DNA of 64,000 nucleotides from Bemisia tabaci (lineage: Eukaryota > Arthropoda > Insecta > Hemiptera > Aleyrodidae): contig NC_092794.1 in assembly GCF_918797505.1 (NCBI RefSeq), forward strand, positions 63,711,345 through 63,775,344, in the 5' to 3' direction. Under the pieces are notes generated by a model. That model saw nothing but the letters and a program-made list of their open reading frames with translations, was not told the DNA's origin and did no database searches. Every line of letters starts with the position of its first letter. The first letter of the stretch is position 1. Shown here in pieces: positions 25,144 to 35,491 of this stretch. Position numbers and translations under genes: made by a program.

Positions 25144-25396
25144 CGACGGTGTAAGTCGGCAATCACATAATTCAGTTTGGGACGTTGCAGACTTCCTGTC
25201 ATACTTTATTTCTTAAACGGAAAACTACTCAACGGCAATTCTTTAAAACTGCCGTGATTTTTCTTCTCTGTACGAAGAAAAGTCTGCATACACTTCAAGG
25301 AATGATGTCAATTCGTTCTCCTTTGAAAAAATTACGTAGCGGCGGAGATTTTCAGACACCGCAAACGAAATATGTGATTGCGGACTTACGCCGTCG
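25144..25396. repeat. MITE family 5, copy 1
   Basis: CGACGGTGTAAGTCGGCAAT at the left and GATTGCGGACTTACGCCGTC at the right are inverted ends. Other copies: 58128-58382 and 60871-61050. Confidence 0.85.
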
Positions 25397-25428
25397 AATA
25401 TATTATTTAAGTATGGCGAACTACTTGC

Positions 25429-25650
25429 AGTTGGACGCATTTCTATCAAACGGAACTAAGCGCCAATTTGAGTTCCTTTTGAGGAATTTAGAATCCCGGA
25501 TAGCGCGTTCTGTCAAGCGGACCTAAGCGCCATGGAAAAGCATTGCGAGTATAGGATGGAATAAGCCTGATTCCGCCGCCAATCCAAGCCCCCCTCTTCC
25601 TTCCTCACCCTATGGCGCTTAGGTCCGTTTGATAGAAATACGTCCAGTTA
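25429..25650. repeat. MITE family 4, copy 3 (longer variant)
   Basis: AGTTGGACGCATTTCTATCA and TGATAGAAATACGTCCAGTT ends, with AACTAAGCGCCA/TGGCGCTTAG arms. About 150 bases upstream of the first Syt4 coding exon. Confidence 0.82.
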
Positions 25651-25796
25651 TCAAAATGCTATTTCAAATTATTTTCAGTGGTAAAATAGTTATTTCTAAC
25701 TTCCACTGCTACAAGGGACGTGTGTATGTTGTTTCATCGTAACTGCATGCTCATCGAGGAGCTGTGACTAACATTCTCGTGTTTTGTTTTGTTTAG

Positions 25797-26038
25797 TGTC
25801 GACGCCGGCAGTGGTGGGGATATGTCTGGGGACGACGCTGTTCTTGACGATGGTGGGAGCGGCGACCTGCTTCTGCTACCGGCGCCGCTACGTCACGATT
25901 GGCCGGAACAAGCTGAGTGGCGAGAAAACCCTGGTTTTCCAGCACCGACGCTCCACGGCTGTTCGCAGCCCCGCTTGCTCGCAAACCACCACGCACTACT
26001 TGAAGAAGACCCCTAGCCCCTCATCATGTGCACCCAGC
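25797..26038 (+). CDS. Syt4: Syt4 coding exon 1: membrane anchor
   Basis: The exon follows a pyrimidine-rich acceptor ending TTTAG and ends before a strong GTAAGT donor. It encodes about 80 residues: a hydrophobic stretch running from PAVVGICLG to CFCY, then a basic stop-transfer YRRRY and a Ser/Pro-rich tail. This fits the single N-terminal transmembrane segment of a synaptotagmin. The first codon is split (its last two bases, TG, lie here), so if the missing base is A this is the initiator Met. Confidence 0.8.
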
Positions 26039-29000
26039 GTAAGTCTTTATCCTAGTTTGCAATGGACAGGATGGTAAAACTTAATGAAAAATAAAATCTT
26101 GAAATTTCTCGTGAAATATTTCATGAAATTTCAGACAAATATGAAAGATATTGAAAAATACCGGTTCCTTTTCATGATTTGCAAAATTTAAAAATTACTC
26201 AAACACACATAATGTGTGTTTGAGTGCGGGTTGCATATTCTAGCCCCTGAAAAATACGACAAATTTCACGGCCTCGTGAAATTTCATGAAATATTTCCTG
26301 AAATTTCCTATCTTCCACTTCTTTCTTACGTTTCATGCCACTCTGAGTGGACACAGAGACAATATCGATGGCTCAAGTCGGAAGATGGGTGTCTGCATTG
26401 CAATGTTTCAAAATCTCCGACTACGTTATTTTTTTTCTTTTGGAGAGAAAACCGACTAAAATATCTAGTAACATTTTCTGTGAATATGTTTGAATGAGCG
26501 GAGAACATTCGCAGAAAATTCAAGAAAGAATGTCGATTGGTTACTTTGAAAAAAAAAATCTGAGCGGAAATGTGCAACGTCGCAATTGGAGATCCGCTTT
26601 TCTCCAATTTCAGCCATCGACTTCCTGCCGTGTTACCAAAAGAGCAGTAACGCCCAAATTTTCGAGTTTCCTTCGAAATTGGTTGAAGTAATCTAGTTTA
26701 GATAAACTCATGCAGCTAAAACAGCAAAATTAGTCTATAGTATTTTTATACAAAAACGAGATTTGCGATAAAGCAAAAATTGACGTTGTTTCAGACAAAA
26801 TAGCAGTAAGTGTACATTACATTATTTTACCATATCAGGATATGAAAAACGATTTTGCAGAATAAAAAGAAGTACTTACTTCCGATCCGATCCGATTCAA
26901 CGCTGCAATTGAAAATCGCCTTCAAAAAAGCGTATAGGCAAAATCGTCTCCGGAGTGTTCGAATAGTTGCTCTGCAGACTTCATTGTCGTGAGTACAGTG
27001 AGAATGAAGGAGTACAGAGGGGCTTACAATTAGTTGCACTGCAACGTTGCAAAATTTCACGCAGCAGTTTACCTATTTTTCAATTTTGTTTGTTTTAAAT
27101 TTTCTTCTGATATTTCCTACGATTTTCCCCTGGAGTTTGATGAAATAGCTTAAAGTTTTCTGAATAAAACATTTATACTCATGGACGACTAAAGTAATAG
27201 GTTGTCAATCGTACTTACTGGAAATAGAACAATTGATCTCGTGAGGAATTTAAAATTGAAACACAAAAAGTAGCTATTCACAATCCAATAGATCAAAAAC
27301 TGTAAGAAAAGCTAGGAAACCCAGAAATTCAATCCATAGAAAAAGTATACCAATTTTCGGCTGGACAGATTTGTATAAATGCTATCATGTTACCCGAATT
27401 TTTTTCGCTTCCAGTAGATGTTCCTCCTACGTATTGTTTCATTATGCAATGAACAAATCTGTTGTCCGAAATCATGTAGCGTGCACTTAGAAACGCGCTC
27501 ACGGGTGATGGAAAAATATTCAGAGCACGCGGACAATAACACGTGCAGCACACGTGTTAAGGTCTCTGCTCAGTTCGGAATTCTCAATCTATGGGGAACA
27601 TAAAGGTTGACATGCCCACGATTCGGGAAATTACGAATCGTTCATCAACTGACGGGTGTTGCACAACCTTTCTGTTAACTCTAAGCACACTTTAATCGAT
27701 GAAATTCCTTTCCTCATAGTTTTGTTGAAAACGTGACTGATGAAGTTTGCAGTCTCAGGTTTTACACTACATTTCAACGATCTAATTTTTTGGGGGAGTA
27801 ACTACTATTCTGTCCCTGGTCTAATTTTTAACGTTCTAAATTTTGGGGGGAATAACTACTACTCTATCCTCAATGGCAGTATGTAATTTTTATGTAAAAA
27901 AAGTGGAAAAATAAAGAATGGGAATTAATATAATTTACATTAGAAGCTTAAGGTGAATAAGACTCACCAATGACATTCACTTTCGCACGGCGGCGTTTAA
28001 CCATATAGAGGTGAATGTTTATATTGTAATAGTCCTTTACTTATTTCTTAAAAATCTCAGTTCTTTCTGAGTACACGAGCTCCAAATTACTTCGTCTTAC
28101 TTTAACTGTCATCCGTTGTTTTTTAGATTTGGCACGGCAATTTTAAAATCGCCTTCAAAACAGCGTGTAGGCAAAACAAACTCCGAAGTGTTCGAATAGT
28201 TGCTCCGCCGACTTAACCATTGTGAATACAGTGGTAATGAAGGGGCGAGAGCAGATGGGCTTTAAAGCATTGCGAAGTTTCATACAACACTCTACTTGTT
28301 TTTTCAAGAACGTTTTCAAATTTTCTTTTAAGATTTTCTGCGAATTTTTTCGGGTTCGATTCCCAGTTTAACAAAAATTTCCTGAAATTTTAGGAATAAA
28401 ACATTTAAGTATTTACTGAAAAAACAGGTCATCAAGTAAAACTTGGTAACGTCGTCACGCAGTTAAGTCCTTCTGACTCTCACCCCTGCAAACATTAACC
28501 AGACAAAATGACGAAGCTCCCCTGATATTAGCTTTGAGCAAACAGAATTCATTTCCTCGTGATAAAATGATGCATAGGTACCTACGTAAACACAAAAACA
28601 TTCACCTCTTCTTTTATCTCCTGGAGTTCTAGAAATGAAATTTGAACACGAAAAAAGTTGAATGTAATCGAAAAAAAGCAAATACAGGGAGGATGATTTC
28701 CGCTTTAACAGCTACCTCAATCATTCTGTTCTAGTTATGTGGCTCCGGGGCAAACAGCCCAACCGGTACAGCCCCTCTGCTCGTATCTCTCCCCGGAACA
28801 GTCCAACTAGTGAGCAGCCACCAGCGCAGCCATCTGCAGAGGGTGTTGTTGCAGTCAAGTGAGTATAACTACATATTTACAACACTATCCAGGGCCGGAT
28901 TAAGGGGGTGGCCACATGAGCCGCGGCTCATGGCGGCAAATCTATAGGGGGCGGCAAATTTTGCAATTTTTTTAAATGTAGGTATAAAAAAAATCAGATT

Positions 29001-32000
29001 TAGAAAAAAAAAAATTACAAACGAGAAAAGGCGACAAAATCTCTCATTTCCTGAGAGTACAGTACTTTCTAATTGTGTCGTCTTTCAATGATACAAGAGA
29101 CAGCACCTTCTAGTCGAGTTAAGAGAGAAACCAAACACGCGATTTGGCCTGGAGCGGCGCGACTTAGAGAGAAATGATGACGAGGACTTGAGATGAAAAG
29201 GAGAAGCTCTCGACGCGGCGATTGGCTTGTAACACATATTAGCGCCTACAAGACTGCACGAATACTTCACGCATTGCATCAAACAGAGTAAGGTCATTTC
29301 GGACGGCGTGAAACGGATAGCGCCTACAAGAATGCATGAATACCTCACGCATTGCGGCAAACACAGCGCGACCAGCGTGAAAGCGCCTACAAGACTGCGT
29401 GAATACTTCACGCATTGCGTCAAACACAGTGCGGTCTGCGAGGCGCTGCGTCAGAAGTTAAAATCATTAATCCACATTTATGTTTGTTCTTGCATAATTT
29501 TTTGGTTCATTTTCTATGAATGGAAGGCCTTGTCCACACAGAGATAGGTTTACGAAACTTAACTTTTGCGCGAAGTTCCGTGAACTTTCGCTAAAGTATT
29601 GTTGACAGGGCTTTCCCAAAAAATGTGTTCAACACGAGTAAACGCGTCTTATGCACCCTTCCCCCGCTGACACGTTCATTTGATCGTTTTTATTGATGTT
29701 TCAAAACGAAGGCGGCAAAACACAGGCGACCCATGGGCGGCAAGTAGGGAAATCCGGCCCTGACACTATCACGGTGTTTCAAAATGGCCAATTTATTCCG
29801 TTTTTTGACTGACATTTGATTCATTTAACAAACTTATCGATCTCTCACTGAATTTTTTATTATTATTATTTCTTTGAATTTTTCAGGATGCACACAGTAA
29901 ATGAAATCGTGGCATTAAAAATTTTTCAAAATATCAACTGAAGTTTTTCAACACTAAAAATTTTCCAACTTTCTTTTTTTTAAAAAAAACGGTTAAAAAA
30001 GGGTCATTTTTTAAAAAGTTAAATAAATTTAACTTAAAACATAGCAAAAAAGGATTTCCTAAAACGTACATTTTAACAGTTTTTAGTCTTTGGTTCATGA
30101 TCCTAGAAAAGTTCACGACTGAATGAGACTGCTTCTGCTGTATTAGGTACCTACAAAATAAGCTGTTCTTCCTCTAGACACTGAGCGAGAAAAATTCAAA
30201 TAACTCGTCATCCTATTTTCTACTTACATTTTCTCCGGATTTTTGTCATAATAATGGGAAATCAATTTTTGTTTTCTCATTTTTTTTTCCTCTTTGATTT
30301 GTTTAGGATGCATACGGAAAATGAATGTGTACCGTTACCTCCAAAAGAGGAAACAGAACCAAGTGAAAAAAGCAAGGTTTTGCAGGAACAAAACGGCTCT
30401 GGAAAACTGGGACAACTTTTCTTCAAACTCAGGTTTGTAGTACCTATACGTTATAGAAGATTTATAGTGCTTCTATACTAAACACAAGCAAAAGGGATCA
30501 TGCCCAAGTACCAAGCGCAGCACGACGAAAATATTATGTTAATTTTGCAATTTAATGTAATAAAATTACAAGTTTATTTACCATGTATTTGCTACATTTT
30601 TAAATAATTTGGTCGATATTTGCCGATTTAAAACAATCCACAAAATTAGTTTCATATTTCAAGGGCTTCAAGGTACGCAATTTGCAGGGCAAAACAAAAT
30701 GCAACTCATTTCAATTTTGTTATGATCAATTTAAATGGAAGGAGTCCCTTCAATTAGTGAATAGGCAACATGCACAACACTCCAATATAATATTAACAAT
30801 AATTTTATTTTGTAATTATTGCAATTTATTGCAACTTGTTCTACTTGAGGGGTGGATTCAGACAGTCTCTCATAATTATAATCAGATATTATTTCTATGT
30901 GGTCTTGAGCACATTTATTGCGAGTAAATGATGATGCCTCGGAGGAAACAGGAAAACACACAAATAAAAATAAATTAAAAAGTATCTACGAAATGAATTT
31001 TTGTTCGTTTTTGGAGCATTATAATACTATCATTGTCACGTAAAGTTAGTAATTACTCTCTTTTGATCCGATACCAAGGTGAATATAACAATGGAGTAAT
31101 TTGCTTTAATCACTTTATTACATCCTGTTAAATTAAATTTCATTACTGTGTCTTCATTTTTATAGATACAAGAAAGAGAAGTCCATCTTGATAGTGAGTG
31201 TTTTAAAATGCCGCAATCTTCCAGCAAAAGATGCAAGCACAGGGAACTGTGATCCGTACATCAAATTGCAATTGTTACCAGACAAGCAGCATAAGGTCAA
31301 AACTCGAGTCTTACGCAAGACGAGGAATCCAATTTATGACGAAGACTTCACTTTTTACGGGATCAACACCAATCAGCTGCAGGTGGGTCTTCTTAAAAAA
31401 CAATTGCATACTTTAGTTGGTATCAGGTTGATCATTTATGCAAGGTACATATATCTTTCTACTTGTCGTCCAATTTTTTCATGTTGCAGTATGAGTTTCT
31501 AAATAACCGCCCAGTTCCAATATCACCTAATTTGTTTTTGCTGTTGAATGAGTACAATTTTGGTACATTGAGTCATCAATTGATTTAAGATTTTTTAAAT
31601 TAATTGTTCGTATTTTCGTGAAATTTTATTTTCCTTGTGTTACTGCTTGTTCTCAAGTTCACAGCCTCTTTTATCACCACCAGTTGTGTTTCAATCAACA
31701 GATGATTGTCTATTCTATTAGTAGGTACCTACCTACCTATACTTTGGTTAACTATAACAAGTGAGGCCTGCTATGGGGCCTATAGTAACTCCATAAACGA
31801 AAATGGTGAAAAATAATGTTCGAAATACGTTTCTAGGAACTGAGGAAACTTTGGTTTCTGCTAAAATCATGTGTTGTGCGCAATTGGGTTGAATTTAGTC
31901 GAACAAAAATGACAAAAGAAATATAGTTTTCATGTTGTTTGAAAGAATGCTTGTTTAAATAATATCTTTGGTTGTCTTTTTTTCAGAGCATTACTTTACA

Positions 32001-35000
32001 CTTTGCTGTGCTGAGTTTTGATCGATACTCTAGAGATGACATCATCGGAGAAGTATTTGCTCCACTATCATCGATTGATTTGGCACATTTGGAGAATCAG
32101 CAAATTTCCCTTTGTCGAGATATTCAACCCCGCAGCATGAAGGTAATATTTTCATCTTTGTCTAAATATTTGAAATTTTCAGATGAAAAAAGATTCCAGG
32201 ATGAAAAAATGAAGTGGCCAAAAATAATTGTATCTGACAGTTTAAAAAATTCACACCAACTTCAAATTAAATTACACCTAGGTAGTTGAAATTAGCATAA
32301 ATTATTTTAGGAGGGATACTTAGTAATGAATAAAAATGCTGGACAATGCTACTATTTAATTGCTCATCTAATTTCAACTTCATTCGTTCTAACAGTAAGT
32401 TTTGAGATCATTTAGAGATATGTGGATGTTAGACAATCAAAATTTTTTAAGAAGAAGAATCTAACATATGAGATCACACCTCATTGACAAAAGTATAAAA
32501 GTTAAGGGCAAGGGGAGGTACCTACATAGTAGTTGAGCAATAATTGGTAGCCAAAAAAAGAACAAAACAGCTACCTGATTGATGAAATTTATGTTAGAAC
32601 GACAAGACATCGAAAATCAATATATTAAATATGGCACAAGTAGACCTCTATCTTGTCTTATCTTGCCAACGAAGCCTGAAATAGTTTCAACAATTAGGCT
32701 CAGCTGCTGTCACAAAATGTATACTCTCAAACTGAGGTAACAAGAGCCTTTTCAAGGGTGTAATCAGTGGCGTAACGGACTTCCGCTGGGCCCCCCCGCA
32801 AAATTTTTTCTAGGCCCCCCCCCATGTCGATAAAATTCCAATATTATCCCTCCCTCCCACCCCTTCCCATTTTTTGGCCCGAGGCATCCCAAATCACGGA
32901 CTTGGACTGCCTCACCCCTCACCGTCCCAGATCCCGTACCCGATTATATGGGACTCCTGAAGGATCAAGGATCTTAAGGGGTGCGGGGGCCCAGCCCAGG
33001 CCCAAGGATTATTGGATCTCCCAAAGCCCGAAGTACGAAAAGTGACAAAAAAAGAAAAACAATTTAGTAATCACTGAGTGGACATTGGAAGGCAGGGGCC
33101 CTCCAGCAACTAAAAAGTTCGGAACAGTCCGAAAGAAGTATGAAAAACCCCGAGCTAACAATAAAAATCGGAGGAAGAAGCCCCATCTCAATAAGTAAAT
33201 GCCCAAAGTTTGAAACCTAAGCTAAGCATCAAAGATAGAGAGAGAAAAAAAAATTCCAGCGGCCGAGGGCCCCCTTGGCGCTGGGCCCCCTGCATAGCAG
33301 GGTCTGCGGGGGCGCCCGTTACGCCACTGGGTGTAATTACATTTTAGTGCTTCGGAGCTGCACAAGACTTATATTTTTACAAGAAAACACGGACACATAT
33401 TTTTCTTTGAGTACCTATTTCAGAGAGTTTCAAACGATTTTCTGTACAAAATATGTAATTTTTTTTCCTTGAAAAATTCAGTTTAACGAAAGTTATGGTT
33501 CTGACTGCTTAAATTCACGAGTGCCATTCAAAACATCATGTTCCTTTTTTTTTACAGATTCGATCTCAAGGGCGAGGAGAGCTGCTTGTCTCCTTATGCT
33601 GGCAGCCTGCTGCTAATCGAATAACTGTCGTTGTTTTGAAGGCAAGGAATCTCCCAAAAATGGATGTAACAGGTCTTGCAGGTATGCAATTAATTTTTAG
33701 ATAAAAGCAGGAATTAGAATCATCATGATAACTCATTTTCGTAGGTTCTCCCAAAACTAATGCAACAATTCAGTTTTTGTGCAAATTAAAGCAAATATTA
33801 AAACACACTTTTTGTGGTATCATAGATCGAATCCTCAACTTGAAAATGAGAGCAAAATGTAGGTACGAAATATCTTGCACTTTTTGGTCAAATGTCTTTA
33901 ATTGTGATATTTATTTTCTTTCTTGATAAAAGAACGTCACTTTGTTGCGAAAGATAGCAGGTTATTGCTTTTTAATTGAATCAGTCATTTTTTATGACAG
34001 AAGTTCTAGCATTCAGCTTCTTTCTCTCTGATTTAAAATTGACCATTGTTTTTTTGCAGATCCATATGTAAAGATGTATTTACTCTACAACGGACAACGA
34101 GTGGCGAAAAAGAAAACACATGTAAAGAAACGCACGCTCAACCCAGTTTTCAATGAGTCCTTCGTTTTTGAAATACCTAATGGAGCAGACAGTTTGGCAA
34201 ACATCAGCCTTGAATTTTTGCTTCTCGATTGGGACCGAGTCACCAAAAATGAGGTTCGTGTTCGTTCATACTATATGAGTTTAATGTTATTATGAATTCG
34301 TAAACAGTTACTGTTCTTGAATTTAATTTATGAGAATAGAAGATTATTTTAACGGAAATCTGAAATGTTTCATTATAATTGGTATGTAATTTGATACTTG
34401 CATGATAAAAATTATGACTTGATTCACTTTAAATGTCTTAATGAAATTAATTTCATGTTGCTTTCGAAAATTTATCAGGCGGTCAAATTGATGACTTTTC
34501 TGTGCTCAAGAGAGGGTAATGTGTTTCACCATATGACGTTTGTCGATTATGAAAATTAATGTGGGGCTGTATTCAATGATTAAATTACTTGTCCCGGAGG
34601 TGCAGAAAAATGCATTTACAATGGAAGGTTTTAACTTGACTATATTGTTCATTAGCTCATGCTCAGCTACATTGCTATAATGCTCATGAAGAGCAGTTCT
34701 ATACAATTTGCCACAATGAGAACCGTGTTTGATTGAATCTTTCAAATTCTGGAGTTTTTCCATGGCAGGCAATCCATTAAAATTTCATAATAACAGAGGA
34801 ATGTGGTCATCTCAAACACCCTTTCACCACAAGTCCCTTTAGGCTTGACTTTGTTTCACACATACATATGGATTGCATTTTGCAAAAAGGAACCAGTAGC
34901 ATTGCAATGATGCTAAGATTGTGCAACTTCATACTTTGCAATAAAATTGCGGAAATTGTGAAAAACTATGAAATTTAGATGGTAATTTTTTACTTAAATT

Positions 35001-35491
35001 TACAGTTTTTAGCGAGTGAAATAGAAACTATTAAGGGATAATGGGGTTTTTCCTCCAAGACAAAAGAAGTTGCACAATCTTAGCAACATTGCAATGCTAG
35101 TGGTTCCTTTTTGCAAAATGCAATCCATATATACAGCACTTCCTGGTGCTCTTCAATGCCCAACCGCCACTGACCTTTTTCAAATCACAACCCTTCTAGA
35201 ATCAAACCCTAAAGCATTTCGAATTTAGTCCCATCCCCTCACCATCTCATTGGGCGCCTTTTGCCATTCTCGGTACATCATCAAAATTGAAAATTTGTCA
35301 TTACTGCCCTATTTGGTAGCTCAATAGACGTTGAGAGCGTGTGCTTTAAGCCATCATTGTCATCTGTGCAGGTGATTGGGCGTCTGGAACTGGGCGGCGC
35401 CAAAAATACAGGACCTGCTCTGCACCATTGGAATGAAGTATGCAACAGTCCGCGACGACAGATTGCAGAATGGCACAAACTACGGGAATAA
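25797..35491 (+). CDS. Syt4: Synaptotagmin 4 (whole gene model, 8 coding exons)
   Basis: Synaptotagmins are vesicle membrane proteins with two C2 domains; Syt4 acts on dense-core and postsynaptic vesicles. Modelled coding exons are 25797-26038, 28758-28858, 30307-30432, 31166-31382, 31987-32142, 33558-33681, 34060-34253 and 35372-35491, about 426 residues, close to the length of human SYT4. All junctions from 28859 onward agree in phase. Order: transmembrane segment, Ser/Pro-rich linker, C2A, C2B, C-terminal EWHKL. C2A loop 3 reads SFDRYSRDD, with Ser where Syt1 has the first Asp; this Asp-to-Ser change marks the Syt4 class. C2B keeps ADPYVK and [14 protein letters not shown]. The first coding exon starts with a split codon, so the start codon or a 5' noncoding exon lies upstream and was not located. 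Confidence 0.93.
26039..28757 (+). other. Syt4 intron 1, repeats only
   Basis: No exon seen. Two related segments, about 26905-27060 and 28137-28290, share AAAATCGCCTTCAAAA, GTGTTCGAATAGTTGCTC and AATGAAGG words and look like dispersed repeat copies. A short intermediate exon cannot be excluded because the next acceptor is ambiguous. Confidence 0.5.
28758..28858 (+). CDS. Syt4: Syt4 coding exon 2: Ser/Pro-rich linker
   Basis: The reading frame is fixed by the 3' donor: the exon ends AA before GTGAGT and joins a G in the next exon to make Lys. It encodes about 34 hydrophilic residues rich in Ser and Pro ([15 protein letters not shown]). The 5' border is uncertain. The acceptor CAAACAG before 28758 keeps phase with exon 1. 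A better-looking acceptor (TTCTAG) before 28735 would need an unseen intermediate exon or another donor. Confidence 0.68.
28890..29762. mobile_element. hAT-type element in Syt4 intron, 8-bp duplication
   Basis: Ends CAGGGCCGGATT and AATCCGGCCCTG are inverted. The flanking ACACTATC (28882-28889 and 29763-29770) is an exact 8-bp target duplication. It is 873 bp with no transposase. Internally it has three tandem units (about 29242, 29320, 29383), each beginning GCGCCTACAAG and containing TTCACGCATTGC-type sequence. Confidence 0.9.
29887..29941 (+). pseudogene. Possible decayed duplicate of Syt4 exon 3
   Basis: After TTTTTCAG comes GATGCACACAGTAAATGAA, close to GATGCATACGGAAAATGAA of true exon 3 (30307). 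The frame would read [11 protein letters not shown] and meet TGA after 17 codons. Similarity fades after about 20 bases, so chance is possible. Confidence 0.3.
30307..30432 (+). CDS. Syt4: Syt4 coding exon 3: linker into C2A
   Basis: Acceptor GTTTAG and donor CTCAG/GTTTGT bound 42 codons plus partial codons. The acidic linker ([11 protein letters not shown]) leads into [12 protein letters not shown], the first beta strand of C2A, matching the LGTLFFSLEY pattern of vertebrate SYT4. Its last two bases AG join A of the next exon to give Arg. Confidence 0.9.
31166..31382 (+). CDS. Syt4: Syt4 coding exon 4: C2A first half
   Basis: Begins after TTTATAG and ends at GTGGGT in phase 0. It encodes 72 residues with C2A loop 1 ([13 protein letters not shown], both Asp ligands present), the polybasic [11 protein letters not shown] strand and FTFYGI. 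Strongly diagnostic of Syt4/Syt11-type C2A. Confidence 0.95.
31987..32142 (+). CDS. Syt4: Syt4 coding exon 5: C2A second half
   Basis: Acceptor TTTTTTCAG and donor AAG/GTAATA bound exactly 52 codons. It carries [20 protein letters not shown], in which the first loop-3 Asp of Syt1 is Ser. In characterised Syt4 proteins this substitution reduces or abolishes Ca2+ binding by C2A; that it does so here is inference. Confidence 0.95.
32765..33329. mobile_element. hAT-type element in Syt4 intron 5
   Basis: Ends CAGTGGCGTAACGG and CCGTTACGCCACTG, flanked by the exact 8-bp duplication GGTGTAAT (32757-32764, 33330-33337). It is 565 bp with C/G-rich subterminal runs and no transposase. CAGTGGCGTAAC ends are common among non-autonomous hAT elements. 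Confidence 0.92.
33558..33681 (+). CDS. Syt4: Syt4 coding exon 6: start of C2B
   Basis: Acceptor TTTTACAG, donor G/GTATGC (phase 1). Encodes [20 protein letters not shown] and [16 protein letters not shown], the C2B start and first calcium-binding loop. Confidence 0.95.
34060..34253 (+). CDS. Syt4: Syt4 coding exon 7: C2B core
   Basis: Acceptor TTTTTGCAG, donor GAG/GTTCGT. Encodes [20 protein letters not shown], the C2B polybasic strand, then [13 protein letters not shown] and [11 protein letters not shown]. Two loop-3 Asp are present; the third acidic position is Glu, as usual in the Syt4 group. Confidence 0.95.
34864..35132. repeat. Foldback MITE in last Syt4 intron
   Basis: TATGGATTGCATTTTGCAAA at the left and TTTGCAAAATGCAATCCATA at the right; arms of about 65 bp through AAGGAACCA and GCATTGCAATG. 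It lies wholly within the intron 34254-35371. Confidence 0.9.
35372..35491 (+). CDS. Syt4: Syt4 coding exon 8: C2B end and stop
   Basis: Acceptor CTGTGCAG; 39 codons then TAA. Encodes [27 protein letters not shown] and KLRE, including the terminal WHxL motif of synaptotagmin C2B. The stop at 35489-35491 is in frame with all preceding exons. Confidence 0.95.
   Translation: MIGRLELGGAKNTGPALHHWNEVCNSPRRQIAEWHKLRE

Larger units (their letters stand above)
1..25796. other. Repeat-rich region with no supported gene
   Basis: Open frames here are short (mostly under 120 codons), carry no recognisable domain, and often fall inside palindromic elements. The region is a mosaic of foldback elements, each listed separately, and AT-rich unique sequence. 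It could be intergenic or a long 5' intron of Syt4, whose first coding exon begins with a split codon at 25797. I see nothing identifiable in 2617-3700, 12050-12780, 13300-15970 and 20000-20990. Confidence 0.6.

Noticed and set aside
29085..29427. Minus-strand frames with repeated MREVF(T/M/V)QSCRR-like blocks
   Set aside because: They simply read the three tandem units of the hAT element; no conserved domain or start context.
32824..33206. Short frames inside Syt4 intron 5
   Set aside because: They lie entirely inside the hAT element and match no transposase.
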